This document shows, one piece after another, positions 34,605 through 43,440 of a DNA stretch of 43,440 nt. How positions within the stretch are numbered: the first letter of the stretch is position 1; each line of letters begins with the position of its first letter. The position numbers and the translations under genes were made by a program. This DNA is from Podaxis mareebaensis (lineage: Eukaryota > Basidiomycota > Agaricomycetes > Agaricales > Agaricaceae): positions 1 to 43,440 of the forward strand of contig JAEUWP010000109.1 of NCBI GenBank assembly GCA_018524725.1. Reading direction: 5' to 3'. The notes beneath the pieces are model-generated. The model was given only the letters and a program-made list of their open reading frames with translations, did no database searches and was not told the origin of the DNA.

Positions 34605-35673
34605 ATGGACCAAGGTTTGTTTCCCGTTGACGCTCGTTTCTCCATGACACATTTATATGCCACTCTAGACCCTAACACACTGCCTCAGACTCCGAAGAAA
34701 CCCACGACTAATACTGCCAATCAGCGGGAGCACTATGCCGCCACCGTCGTTAGTGACGACGACGACGGCGGCGGCGACGTCTTCGAATCCTTCAGGTTGA
34801 CCCCCAAGTCGAAGACTCCCAATGGGAAGGCGGGATTTTCTCCCACGCAAACGCTCCCAAGCATCCTCAATACTCCTCCAAGTCTAGAGAGGCGCAAGTT
34901 TTCCGCGTACGTTATTTACTCCGGCAAGAAGATCGGTGTTTGCAGAACCTGGTTAGTGTGTTCTACGAATGGGTTCGGGCTTACAATTAACAATCTGAAT
35001 TCAGGGATAAAGCACAGACCCATTTAAACGGTGTACCCTATGCTCGCTGGAAGGGTTTCAGTACCCTCGCTGAGGCATGCACGGACTTCAAGAATGCTTA
35101 CAGTAAAGGCCGTGTCGGTCGTCCAGGAGAGGCTCTGCCTCATTTGGTCTGGCCGGAAGGGATAGCTTTGTAAGGAAGCGACCCACTGCCACATTCACTC
35201 TCTGACGGCGCCTGGTATATAGTGAAGGTTTCCACGACGAACATGGTATTGGCAACTCACAGTGTGTCTTCTTTTGTTTAGGGTGAACGGTCATTTATGT
35301 GATCTGTGCTTGGTAGGACTACCGAACTTCATCCTGCTTCACAAACAGTGTCTGAAGCCAGTGCTCAAAGTAAGACTCCTGAACCTAACAAAGCTGAGTA
35401 TTTTGTTGTCCTCCGAGGCAAGTACCCCGGAGTTTTTCGGCATCAGTAAGTGCTTTCCCAGTACTGTTCGTGTTTATGTTAAGTTTATGGGTAACCTTGA
35501 ATTGCAGATCCTCTGTTGACACTGCTATTGGGGAGTCTGGAAATGGTTCCATCATCACTCTAGGGACTGAGGCGGAAGCCAATGCACAATTTGTAAAGGC
35601 TTTCATGTCTTCTGAAATCGTTGCTTATAATGATGATGGAAGTGTTCGTCGCGTTTTCGGGCCGTATCTCTAG
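34605..35673 (+). CDS. RNase H1 N-terminal (viroplasmin) domain protein without RNase H
   Basis: A 250-aa protein in five exons: 34605-34614, 34669-34951, 35005-35169, 35317-35445 and 35508-35673. The first ~80 residues are Thr/Pro-rich with an Asp run. Residues 84 to about 140 form a hybrid-binding domain: YVIYSGKKIGVCRTW, then QTHLNGVPYARWKGF and LAEACTDFKNAY. A second, weaker copy starts at 181 with YFVVLRGKYPGVF and ends with GTEAEANAQFVKAF. In RNase H1 this domain grips RNA/DNA hybrids; here no catalytic RNase H domain follows. Likely a nucleic-acid-binding protein of unknown role. The first exon is only 10 nt (MDQ). Its stop codon almost coincides with the start of a CpG-free block. Confidence 0.82.
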
Positions 35674-37093
35674 CTCCCTTAGTTATTGTGCTTGCTGTTC
35701 CAACTGATAAGTATGTATATTATGACACATAGGTCATGTATTTAGGAGTGTTTCATCTTCCCACTGGCTGTCAGACAGTGGTTACACCTGTACAGTAACA
35801 TGTCAAGTCAAGGATGCAGTTCAGTATTCTTGACATTTTCCCCATTTATCCAATCTGACTTGGAAAGCATATTGAATGTGGTCATAATTCACACAAGGTC
35901 AAGAAGGTCAGAGAAGTGAGTCACCAGGGGACACAGCCCCAGTAGTCAAGCACTGACATGTAAAGGAATGGGTGAGACAGGATTAATCAGCTTTGTTTGG
36001 AGATTGAAAAGACTTAACATTGAGGAGCCTATGGATCAATAGATCATTGTTTAGGTGGAACATATCTAGGATTTTATAATGTTATTTGACAATGGTTGGC
36101 AGTAACTCTTGTTGTGGACCTTGAGTGGACACTCCTACAGGGAGTAGAAATGACAATTATACCCTATAATGACAATAGTCCTCAGTGCTATATCTTCAGC
36201 TACCTTAACAGTAAAATCAATAATTGCTATTTGCAACATTAGTTTAACAATGCCTGCTGAACAGAATATCATTTTGACATGGGCACTGATAGTATTGTGT
36301 GGAAAGAAGTTCCAGGCCCAGATGCATGCAACAAAACATGATAGTGCCACATAAGAGTTTTCTTATCCCTAGGAATGGGAGGATCTCCTTGGTACATAAA
36401 GAGGCACATGGTCTAATGTATGACAGGCTCTTCCCTCTTCTTAATCCTATCATCTGTTATTTGTACCTACATATATACTCTATTCATTAGCATGACACAT
36501 ATTTATTGACATCCTTTGGCTGATGACTAGTAAGGTCTGTGTTTATCCTCACAACAGACTTACACTTTTTTGTTGTGCAAAGAGCAGGAAGATATCACTC
36601 AACCTTCTCAATGTCAAGGAATATTTTAGCTCTATAACACTTTATTTCTCTTCAGTTTCTTGTACTGTAAAAGCACTGTAGCCATCCTAGAGGAACTCTG
36701 TAGGAATAATGCCTAACTAGACTGCCAGAATGACCTGATCCTATATTTATGCAGCTTGATCAGATACCCTGGATTTTCTTGATAGAAAGAACTGACTCCC
36801 TGCTGCTTGTTATAACTTATGATCTGAATCCATTAGTATAATACTGCTTCATGTGGCTCAGCTATTATTTAGATTACCCATAACTGTATTTCATCATGAC
36901 CATAGTCAGGTGCTTGGCAAAGCTTATAGACAGTTCCACCCTGAACTACATGTAGGAGGCATAGCAACAAGTCTCAAAACACAACAGAACATATGATATC
37001 AGCATCACCAGGGCACAATGATACACCAGGACCTAATGTATTGTATTATATATCTTAGCTGGACCTTGTTACAAGGTTTCTTCTTTGGCTAAG
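35665..37093. other. 1429-bp block without any CpG
   Basis: Reading every dinucleotide, the last CpG is at 35663-35664 and the next at 37094-37095; none lies between. The neighbouring gene and the retroelement on the other side both carry many CpGs. The block is A/T-rich with abundant TG and CA, the products of CpG deamination. No gene is readable. It is best seen as an old, heavily mutated repeat relic, probably formerly cytosine-methylated; that cause is inference. Confidence 0.8.
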
Positions 37094-37184
37094 CGATGCC
37101 TAAGTCAGAGCCTATCCTTGTAAATGAGACGAGCAAGGGTCCTTGTCCTGTACAGGTCTGAAGGAGTTGCTCTGTTTAACCTCG
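37067..37184. repeat. LTR, left copy (first 118 bp matched; LTR extends further right)
   Basis: Begins TGTTACAAGG and matches 43323-43440 over 118 bp without gaps, in the same orientation, with eight differences, all transitions. It flanks a Ty3/Gypsy coding region, so it is the left long terminal repeat. Its right border cannot be fixed because the second copy runs off the window; the non-coding stretch up to about 37.7 kb is the likely extent. Confidence 0.75.
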
Positions 37185-37745
37185 GGTGGCTGTTCACGTT
37201 GTCTCTAGGCAGCGAACTCGTGTAGATTGCACACTCTGTAGGACACGACGTTAGAAAGAAGCCTTTGGAGGGAAAAGCTGCACACAAGGGCGAAGAGATG
37301 TAGACTTAACACGCTACGTTAGACTTGGACTTGTTCAAGACCCAAGAGTAGGTAACACGTGTTAAGATTAGACTTGGCTAATCTACATGTCCAGGTGGTG
37401 TACATATACAAGTCCTATGACTACTTAAGGAAGTAGATCAATAGTAGCATAAGGGACGAATAAGAGAGGCATATGCATAAAGGGAAACAGGGCATAGGGC
37501 ATAGAGGAGAGGGGAAGGAGTACATATGTCGTAAGACGAAAGTTTGTAAGAGCAAGCACAATTGATGTGAACACAAGTATGTCGAAAGAGATGAAACTGA
37601 TACCTTGTCCTAATAAGGAAGAATGTCTGAAATAGGAAGTAGTAAGTTCGATGTCCCATCACAAGTCGTCATCGCAAGGAAAGTATACTCCGTGGTAGCG
37701 ACACGCTTCGTCTACCTTCTCACACATTTCCCAATCAAGTGTCTG

Positions 37746-38732
37746 TCACAACTCCGTGGTTTCCTGCCAGAGGCTTACCATCATTCGCTTCATCAAATCC
37801 CATTCTTCGTAGGACTGCTGCTCGGGCTCTTCGGTCTCCTCGGTGTTCTCAGAGTCTGCAATATTCATAACATGATCCCCTTCGTAATGTCGAGTGTCCT
37901 CACTCGACTCAGTGACTCCCGGTAACGTTTTCATCGTCGTAAGGATATTCATACATTCCCTCTCCTGCGTCGTCCATGACGCTTCGGAGGGCACGTTCAA
38001 TTGATCGAGCTGACCGTCATCGAGGGCGAATGCATCAGTCGGAGGCTCTGGGGATGATGGTGGTATTGATGGCATGACGGGAGAGGTGTGGAGGAGATCT
38101 GTCATGGCGTTCGTCAACGAATCTAGGTCCTCGGATGTTGTTGGCAGTGGTAAGGCCTGCCTGGAGGAGAGTGTGACATTGGTTGCAGTGCGGACGAATG
38201 GGCGAAGGAGATCTCGAATCTCCTGATGATGGGGGTCGAGCTGCAGAGGAGGAGGAAGCTGGTAGGGAGAGAGCTGGGGAATGAGCATTCTGGGATCGAT
38301 TGTCTGTGGAAGCACTAGTTCCTCGTCCACCATCCTGCTGCCTGGTAGTGGTGGCGTGTTCGGCAAGTCTGGCCATGGTGAGCTGGGCTCGGTCGGTGAG
38401 GATTCTGGCATAATGGAATGGTGGTCAGATTCTGACAGGGTTAAGGAAACAGTACTTCTGGTAATGTCCAGGGGCGTAGTGGCGGCAGAAGGGGCAATAG
38501 TATCTGTCGCATTGATCTGCCCTATGACCCACATTGCTACATTGATAGCAGGTGGCGTGTTGGTCAGATATGGTGAGGATAGGGCTGTCTGTGATAACAG
38601 GCTCTGGATCTCCAGAAGTTCTTGTTTCGGGGTGTTGTCGATCCACATCATGAAGTTGCTTGGGTACTGAAGTGGTTCCTTGGTTCCGTTGGGGCGAGGG
38701 GTTGCAAGTAACGTTGCCAGATCTAAGTCCAA
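37746..38732 (-). CDS. retroelement extra frame, downstream part (acidic, Pro/Ser/Thr-rich)
   Basis: An open frame of 328 codons on the same strand as the retroelement genes, between the zinc-knuckle frame and the left LTR. Rich in Pro, Ser, Thr, Asp and Glu, with an acidic C-terminus (SENTEETEEPEQQSYEEWD). It overlaps the upstream frame by 308 bp in another phase, so the two may be one protein joined by frameshift or splicing. No catalytic motif. Confidence 0.5.
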   Translation of the reverse strand: MDLDLATLLATPRPNGTKEPLQYPSNFMMWIDNTPKQELLEIQSLLSQTALSSPYLTNTPPAINVAMWVIGQINATDTIAPSAATTPLDITRSTVSLTLSESDHHSIMPESSPTEPSSPWPDLPNTPPLPGSRMVDEELVLPQTIDPRMLIPQLSPYQLPPPLQLDPHHQEIRDLLRPFVRTATNVTLSSRQALPLPTTSEDLDSLTNAMTDLLHTSPVMPSIPPSSPEPPTDAFALDDGQLDQLNVPSEASWTTQERECMNILTTMKTLPGVTESSEDTRHYEGDHVMNIADSENTEETEEPEQQSYEEWDLMKRMMVSLWQETTEL

Positions 38733-39387
38733 TTTGTGGGTGGAGAAAAGCAGATATGTCCTCTCGCGCTTGCAAAATCATGCAGTGGGTGCCTCGGAGG
38801 TATTGCCTTTCTTGATCAAGTCCTGGCAAGTCAATAACCTCAGTAAAGCGGGCACTGACTTCGTCGGCCAGTCTGTTAGCATGGAGCTGGCAATGTATTG
38901 CGTTAAACCAAGTTGACCTGAAAGAGTCGAATACTTCAGTTGACTGATTACCACGCTCAAGAGCAGTCCTTGCTCGGGAAAAGGCATCTTCGTATAGAGA
39001 GTCGAGTCGTACTGCGGTAGAAAGAGTGGCATCGCTTGTTTCTTGTAGGGCATGAGGCGAAAGGGTTCGCCTTTGGGTGCTTTGTGTTTCATGTAGTTGG
39101 AACGCCTCAGATATTTGACGCCTGACTTCTGCGATGTTGGTGACTTGTCTTTGTTGCTCTTCATAGCAGAGCGACTTGGGGGTAGAGGGGCAATCTTCTG
39201 GGGAAGGTGTCGGTTCGTGGGTGAGAGGAGTAGGTGGAACAGAGATAAGAGTTTGGGACGACACTTGGGTAAAAGAGGTGTTAGAAGTGGGAGTAGTTGG
39301 GTAGTCAGTGGTAGTAGTGTTGTTAGAAGTGAAAGACATTCGAGTAGCTTGGGCTTTAGCAGAGGTTGTGTCACAGTTTATAAGCAT
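38425..39387 (-). CDS. retroelement extra frame with zinc knuckles, 3' of pol
   Basis: An open frame of 320 codons following pol in the retroelement's direction. The first ~60 residues are Thr/Ser/Pro-rich; a helical middle (RRQISEAFQLHE, SRARTALERGNQ) follows. The end carries a CCHC knuckle CYQCSNVGHRADQC and a second Cys/His cluster CPFCRHYAPGHYQKYC. The arrangement resembles a gag-like nucleic-acid-binding protein, but the element already has its own gag knuckle at the other end. A start at Met17 (39339) is equally possible. Confidence 0.6.
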   Translation of the reverse strand: MLINCDTTSAKAQATRMSFTSNNTTTTDYPTTPTSNTSFTQVSSQTLISVPPTPLTHEPTPSPEDCPSTPKSLCYEEQQRQVTNIAEVRRQISEAFQLHETQSTQRRTLSPHALQETSDATLSTAVRLDSLYEDAFSRARTALERGNQSTEVFDSFRSTWFNAIHCQLHANRLADEVSARFTEVIDLPGLDQERQYLRGTHCMILQAREDISAFLHPQIGLRSGNVTCNPSPQRNQGTTSVPKQLHDVDRQHPETRTSGDPEPVITDSPILTISDQHATCYQCSNVGHRADQCDRYYCPFCRHYAPGHYQKYCFLNPVRI

Positions 39388-39433
39388 CGAGGATGGTCTT
39401 GGAATTGCACAGGTCTGTCAAATTTTGCCAGGT

Positions 39434-42400
39434 TCATTCTGAATCAGGGTATCCCTTCCAATGCACTAGAAACTCTAATCCTCGTCTTCTGGTGTAACGG
39501 TGCACCACTATGGCTTCGACTTCCCATTCTTCTTCTCCTTGGACAAGGTCAGGTGGGGGCCTTGAGAAGTGTTTGCCATAAATGTCGTTTTCGGTGATGG
39601 GATAGAGGTATTGGACATGGAAGACATTATGGATCTTCCAGCTCTTGGGGAGAGATAGCTTGTAGGATATGTTTCCGCATTTCCTGATAACAGTGAACAG
39701 GCCTAGTCGACGGGTGGCAATTTTCCTTGACACGACCTGAATGGGCAGGTTTCGAGCATCGAGCCATACTTTTTGGCCAGGTTCTATTTTTGGTAATGTG
39801 CGCGTTTGTGTCCGTTCTGTCATAATTTTGCGCGAAGTCTCGTGTGCTATTTTTGCAGCTTCTCGGATATTTATAATCCAATTCATTCTTTCTTTGGCTG
39901 ATGGGGAGTTCGTCAGTGCTAGCTCGGTTGGGAAAGCTTTGAGAGGGTGGCCATACATGAGTTCAAATGGCGTCTGCTGGCGGTTGGCGTGTGTTCTGGA
40001 ATTATGAGAGAATTCGACTAAAGGGAGGTGTTCAGGCCAGGTGTGGGGATTTTGAGTGCAATAGGCCAATAGGTACATCTCGATTTCTTGATTAAATTGT
40101 TCGGTTGATCCGTCCGATTGAGGGTGATAGGCAGTAGAGGGGGCATGATTGATATTCAGCTTCTTGAACATAGCTTGTATCGATTTGGCCATGAATTGGG
40201 GATCTCTGTCTGAAATGATTTTATCAGGTATTCCTGTGCGAATGAACACATGCTTGATCAAGATGTCTGCGATTTGATCGGCGGTGGTGGATTTGGAAGT
40301 GGGTACTATGATTATCCCCTTCGTAAGACCGTGGTCCACCACAGACAATATTGCATCATATCCGTTGGATTTGGGGAGGTCAGTGATGAGGTCCATGGAC
40401 ATTTGGGCAAAGGGCTGTGATGATTGGGGGCCTGGAATCGGTTGGAGAGGAGGCTTCAAGGGTCATCTGTTGATCTTGTATTGTTGGCAGGTAGGGCATC
40501 CCTTCACGTAGTTTGTGACGTAGGCACAAATGCCAGGCCAGGTGACGTATTCTTGAAGTTTCCTGAGGGTTTCAGTGACTCCGGGGTGTCCTGCAGCTGG
40601 TGCATTGTGTACACACTGCAATAAGCACTTCTTAAGCATGGAGTCCATGGGAAGTTGGATGCGACCTTCTTGGTCCAGTTCTATGGTTCCGTCTTTCCCT
40701 TTTTGAGCTTCATTTTCAACATCAGGGTCTACGATGTTGATTTCGTCATTTTCTCCTGAATTTGCCAATTTTGCATTAGCATTGGTGAAGTCGCTAATTT
40801 GAAACTTCTCTAGTGGGATGGCTGCTTTCGTTGTTTTGAGCTCCATGTCTTTACTTGTTGAGGTGTGGTCTGGTCTTCTAGACAAAGCATCGGCAGCGCA
40901 GTTTTTAGGTCTGGGGATATGGCAAATCTTGACTTTATGGGCACTGATCACAGCGGACCATCAAATGGTTCACCTTGATAGCTTTGATGGCTTGGCCCAA
41001 TGAATGATGTTGTCGTGATCCATCCATATTGTTGTTTCATAGGGTGATCCGTCGATGTAATGATGCCATTCTTGTAATGCACAGATAATGGCTAGAAACT
41101 CTTGTTCCGATGCATGGTAATTCCATTCAGCTGGGGAAAATGGTTTGGAGTAATAGAAGCATGGGTGTAACACACCATTTGAGTCTTTCTGGAGGAGAAC
41201 TGCTCCAGACGCGTAAGCGGATGCATCAGTTTGAATTTTGAATGGTTTGGTGGGATCTGGGGTAATTAAAATGGGTTCTTCCAGGAACTGTTGCTTTAGT
41301 TTTCTAAATGCATCATCAGCTTCTTTCGTCCATTTGAAAGGAGTGTTGGACTTCTTCAGAAGTGCATTAAGGGGTAAAGACAGGTGGGCGTAGTGCTTGA
41401 TGAATTTGCGATAGAAGTTGCAGAACCCGATGAATTTTCATACGTCGCGGACTGTCTTGGGGGTAGGCCAATCTGCTATTCCTTTGAGTTTGGTTGGGTC
41501 CATCTTGACTTCGTTAGGAGAGATGATAAATCCGAGATAAGTGAGGGTCATCTTTTTGAATTCACATTTCTCCAGTTTGAGGTAGAGATCGTGCTTTTGC
41601 AAGATCCTAAATACTTCTTTTGTGGTTTTCCGTAGTTTGGCTTTGGTAGGAGCGTGGATAAGGATGTTGTCCATATAGACGATAACCTTGTTCTGCATGA
41701 TAAGGGGGGTGAGGATGGTATCCATCATGTTTTGAAATGTAGCTGGACTGTTGCACATTCTGAAAAACATGACTGTGGGTTCGAATAGTCCTCGGTGGGT
41801 GCGGAAAGCTCCTTTCCATCTGTCTTCTTCAACAATTCGAACATTGTTGTAGCTGAGCCTGACATCGAGTGCGGTGAAGTATTTTGATCCTCGTAGCTTG
41901 TCGAGTATGGATTGGATCGAAGGGATAGGATAGCCGTTTTTGACTGTATGCTTGTTGAGGTAACGATAGTCCTGACAGGGCCTAAGTTTTCCATCTTTCT
42001 TTGAGACAAAGAAAAATGGTGAGGCCATAGGCAATTTCAAGGGTCTGATATATCCTTTCGCAAGGTTTTCTTCGAGGAATTTGTCGAGCTCCTTTTCTTC
42101 AGCAAGGGAGAGTTTGTAGGAGGGGAAGGCTTTTGGTATGAAGCTTTCTTTGGTTTCAATCCGATGGTCCCATTGTCGAGCGGGGGGGAATCTTTCGCTT
42201 TTCTTTTGAGAGAAGAGGTCGAGATATTCATGGAATTCCCAGGGGACTATTTTCTCGGGATCGGTTTCCTTCTTCTGCTCTCCTGCTTGGGCAAGTATTT
42301 GGGAGTAGGAGGTTTTAGCATTTATTTTGGTGAAGTTTTCCTCGGAGAAATCTTCTTCAAGCTCGTTTACGTAGATTTCGGAAAGAGTGTTGTCGATTAT

Positions 42401-42978
42401 CGAAAAGAGCGTGGTGTTGTCTGTCAAACGTCTCCATGAGAGGGTTTGTTTTGACCAATCAATGTCGGGGTTGTACTTTGCGAGCCAAGGGATTCCTAGG
42501 ATTATTCTAGGTCGTCCTAGATTAATCACTTGCAAATCCATTTTCATTTGTTTCCCGTAGATCGTAAAATCGAGGGTGACGAAATGAGTGATTTGCTTAT
42601 CTTTGTTAAGGGTTCCGTCAGCATTCCTGACTTTGATCGGCTTTTTCAATGGTGACGTTTTCAGGTTCCATTTCTCAACCAACCGGTGGTCAATAAAATC
42701 TCGTCCTGCTCCGGAATCTATCAGTGCAAGGTCTTCCACGGATTTTTCAGAGAGGTGCACAGTGATGGGGCAATAAAAGGTGTTGGATTGGTGAGTCTTT
42801 AGACACAATTCAGAAATGGGTACTTCATTCTGGGGAGGAGGAAAAGAAGGAGGCATATTTTCGTCCTTTGGACGGGGGTAAGAATCGGAAACCAGTCTGT
42901 TAGAAAATAAAAAGGGGGAAGGGAGAGATTTGTCCTTTGGTGCACCTTTCTTTTCCCTAGACGATCTAGACGTGGAAA
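39434..42978 (-). pseudogene. Ty3/Gypsy chromovirus pol (protease, RT, RNase H, integrase, chromodomain), inactivated
   Basis: One frame from about 42978 to 39434 encodes, in order, an aspartic protease with IDSGAGRDFID, reverse transcriptase (KDGKLRPCQDYRYLNKHT, FEPTVMFF), RNase H (IQTDASAYASG), integrase and a chromodomain. The integrase has an HHCC zinc finger (HNAPAAGHPG, CPTC) and a D,D,E core at about 40392, 40209 and 40101. The chromodomain reads VEAIVVHRY to FLVHWKGYPDSE. Internal stops at 41438-41440, 40970-40972, 40961-40963, 40463-40465 and 39434-39436 are all TGA in this same frame. The RT active site reads YMDN (41666-41677) where YMDD or YLDD is expected. Element is therefore inactive as it stands. 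The first Met is at 42856, but the frame is open further and overlaps the gag end. Confidence 0.9.
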
Positions 42979-43322
42979 CTAGTTGTCTGAGGCAAAATCC
43001 TGGATCTCTTTTGCTTGAGCACTGGTGGAGTTGGAGAATTCAGTGAAGATTTCGGCAACTTCTTCATCGTCTGCTTCCTGAATTATCTTGTTGATCCAGG
43101 CGAACATGACTTTTCGCTTCTGCTGCTTTTCTTTGTCGCGGGGCAGTTTAGGGGGTATGGGTGGCTTATGCTTGGAAACCCTTGCTTGGGCGTTTCGCGG
43201 TAAATTTCATGTTGATTGCGATGGGTTTGGTTTCTTTGGACATTCTTGAGCGAAATGTCCCATTTGGCCGCAGTTGAAACATTTCCCTTGCTTGAGGTCA
43301 TTGCGCATTTTCGGGGTGAGGA
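42979..43322 (-). pseudogene. gag C-terminal fragment with CCHC zinc knuckle
   Basis: A frame carrying CFNCGQMGHFAQEC, the CCHC nucleocapsid knuckle, then a basic stretch (PRDKEKQQKRKV) and an acidic end; it stops with TAG at 42979-42981. An internal TGA lies at 43207-43209. The frame differs from pol, as expected for gag-pol overlap with frameshifting. Only about 110 codons remain; the capsid part is missing because LTR sequence begins at 43323. Confidence 0.75.
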
Positions 43323-43440
43323 TGTTACAAGGTTTCTTCTTTGGCTAAGCGACGCCTAAGTCAGAGCCTATCCTTGTAAGTGAGACGAGCAGAGGCCCTT
43401 GTCCTATACAGGTCTGAAGGGGCTGCTCTGTTTAACCTCG
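43323..43440. repeat. LTR, right copy (runs off the window)
   Basis: Same 118 bp as at 37067-37184, same orientation, beginning TGTTACAAGG. It abuts mid-gag directly, with no primer-binding site or 5' gag between. Either the element has lost its 5' internal part, or a second element of the same family inserted into gag. Confidence 0.7.

Larger units (their letters stand above)
37067..43440 (-). mobile_element. Ty3/Gypsy LTR retrotransposon (chromovirus), decayed
   Basis: Composite feature covering the left LTR, extra zinc-knuckle frames, pol with chromodomain, gag remnant and the right LTR copy. Protein order on the minus strand is gag, protease, RT, RNase H, integrase, chromodomain, then the extra frame. 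LTR copies differ by eight transitions in 118 bp, so the insertion is not recent, if both copies belong to one element. Confidence 0.85.

Noticed and set aside
39434..43209. TGA recoding (for example selenocysteine) in the retroelement
   Set aside because: The RT active-site change and other substitutions show decay, and the TGA codons fall where Arg is expected; CpG mutation explains them without recoding.
1..43440. CRISPR arrays, rRNA operons, bacterial operons
   Set aside because: No regularly spaced repeats or rRNA-like sequence; introns throughout show a eukaryotic (fungal) genome.

Overview
The window is a gene-dense piece of a basidiomycete (Agaricomycete-type mushroom or crust fungus) chromosome. 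The evidence is numerous introns of about 50-60 bp with GT-AG borders, an Agaricomycete-style NACHT NLR, a diverged kinase-like protein, a small SMP-domain protein and a chromodomain Ty3/Gypsy retroelement. No prokaryotic features, rRNA, tRNA or CRISPR were recognised. Gene models below were spliced by hand from reading frames, splice borders and family motifs; exon coordinates are predictions.

Layout, left to right: a partial NLR (minus, 1-2302); nucleoporin SEH1 (minus) divergent from orotate phosphoribosyltransferase URA5 (plus); a 3'-truncated alpha/beta hydrolase next to an ambiguous base, followed by a decayed paralogue; an SDR dehydrogenase; a 90-aa SMP-family protein; a pseudokinase; a secreted tyrosinase (minus); a Derlin; a flavin-reductase-like protein; a TOK-type two-pore potassium channel; a small unknown protein; an Fcy2-type purine/cytosine permease; a divergent pair encoding both halves of an acyl-CoA carboxylase (biotin carboxylase/carrier on minus, carboxyltransferase on plus); and a protein with two RNase H1-N (viroplasmin) domains.

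From about 35.7 kb the character changes. A 1429-bp block (35665-37093) holds not one CpG dinucleotide. It is followed by a minus-strand Ty3/Gypsy chromovirus with a direct LTR repeat at 37067 and 43323. Its pol frame is broken only by TGA codons, and its RT active site reads YMDN instead of YMDD; both fit loss of methylated CpG. A further zinc-knuckle reading frame lies beyond the integrase/chromodomain.

The most interesting points are: (1) the divergent acyl-CoA carboxylase pair, whose biotin subunit ends in the peroxisomal signal SKL and whose carboxyltransferase does not look like the leucine-pathway enzyme; (2) the CpG-free block and CpG-decayed retroelement, which suggest cytosine methylation of repeats; (3) the pseudokinase; (4) 13-, 19- and 20-nt micro-exons and GC-AG introns, one splitting a K+ channel selectivity filter.
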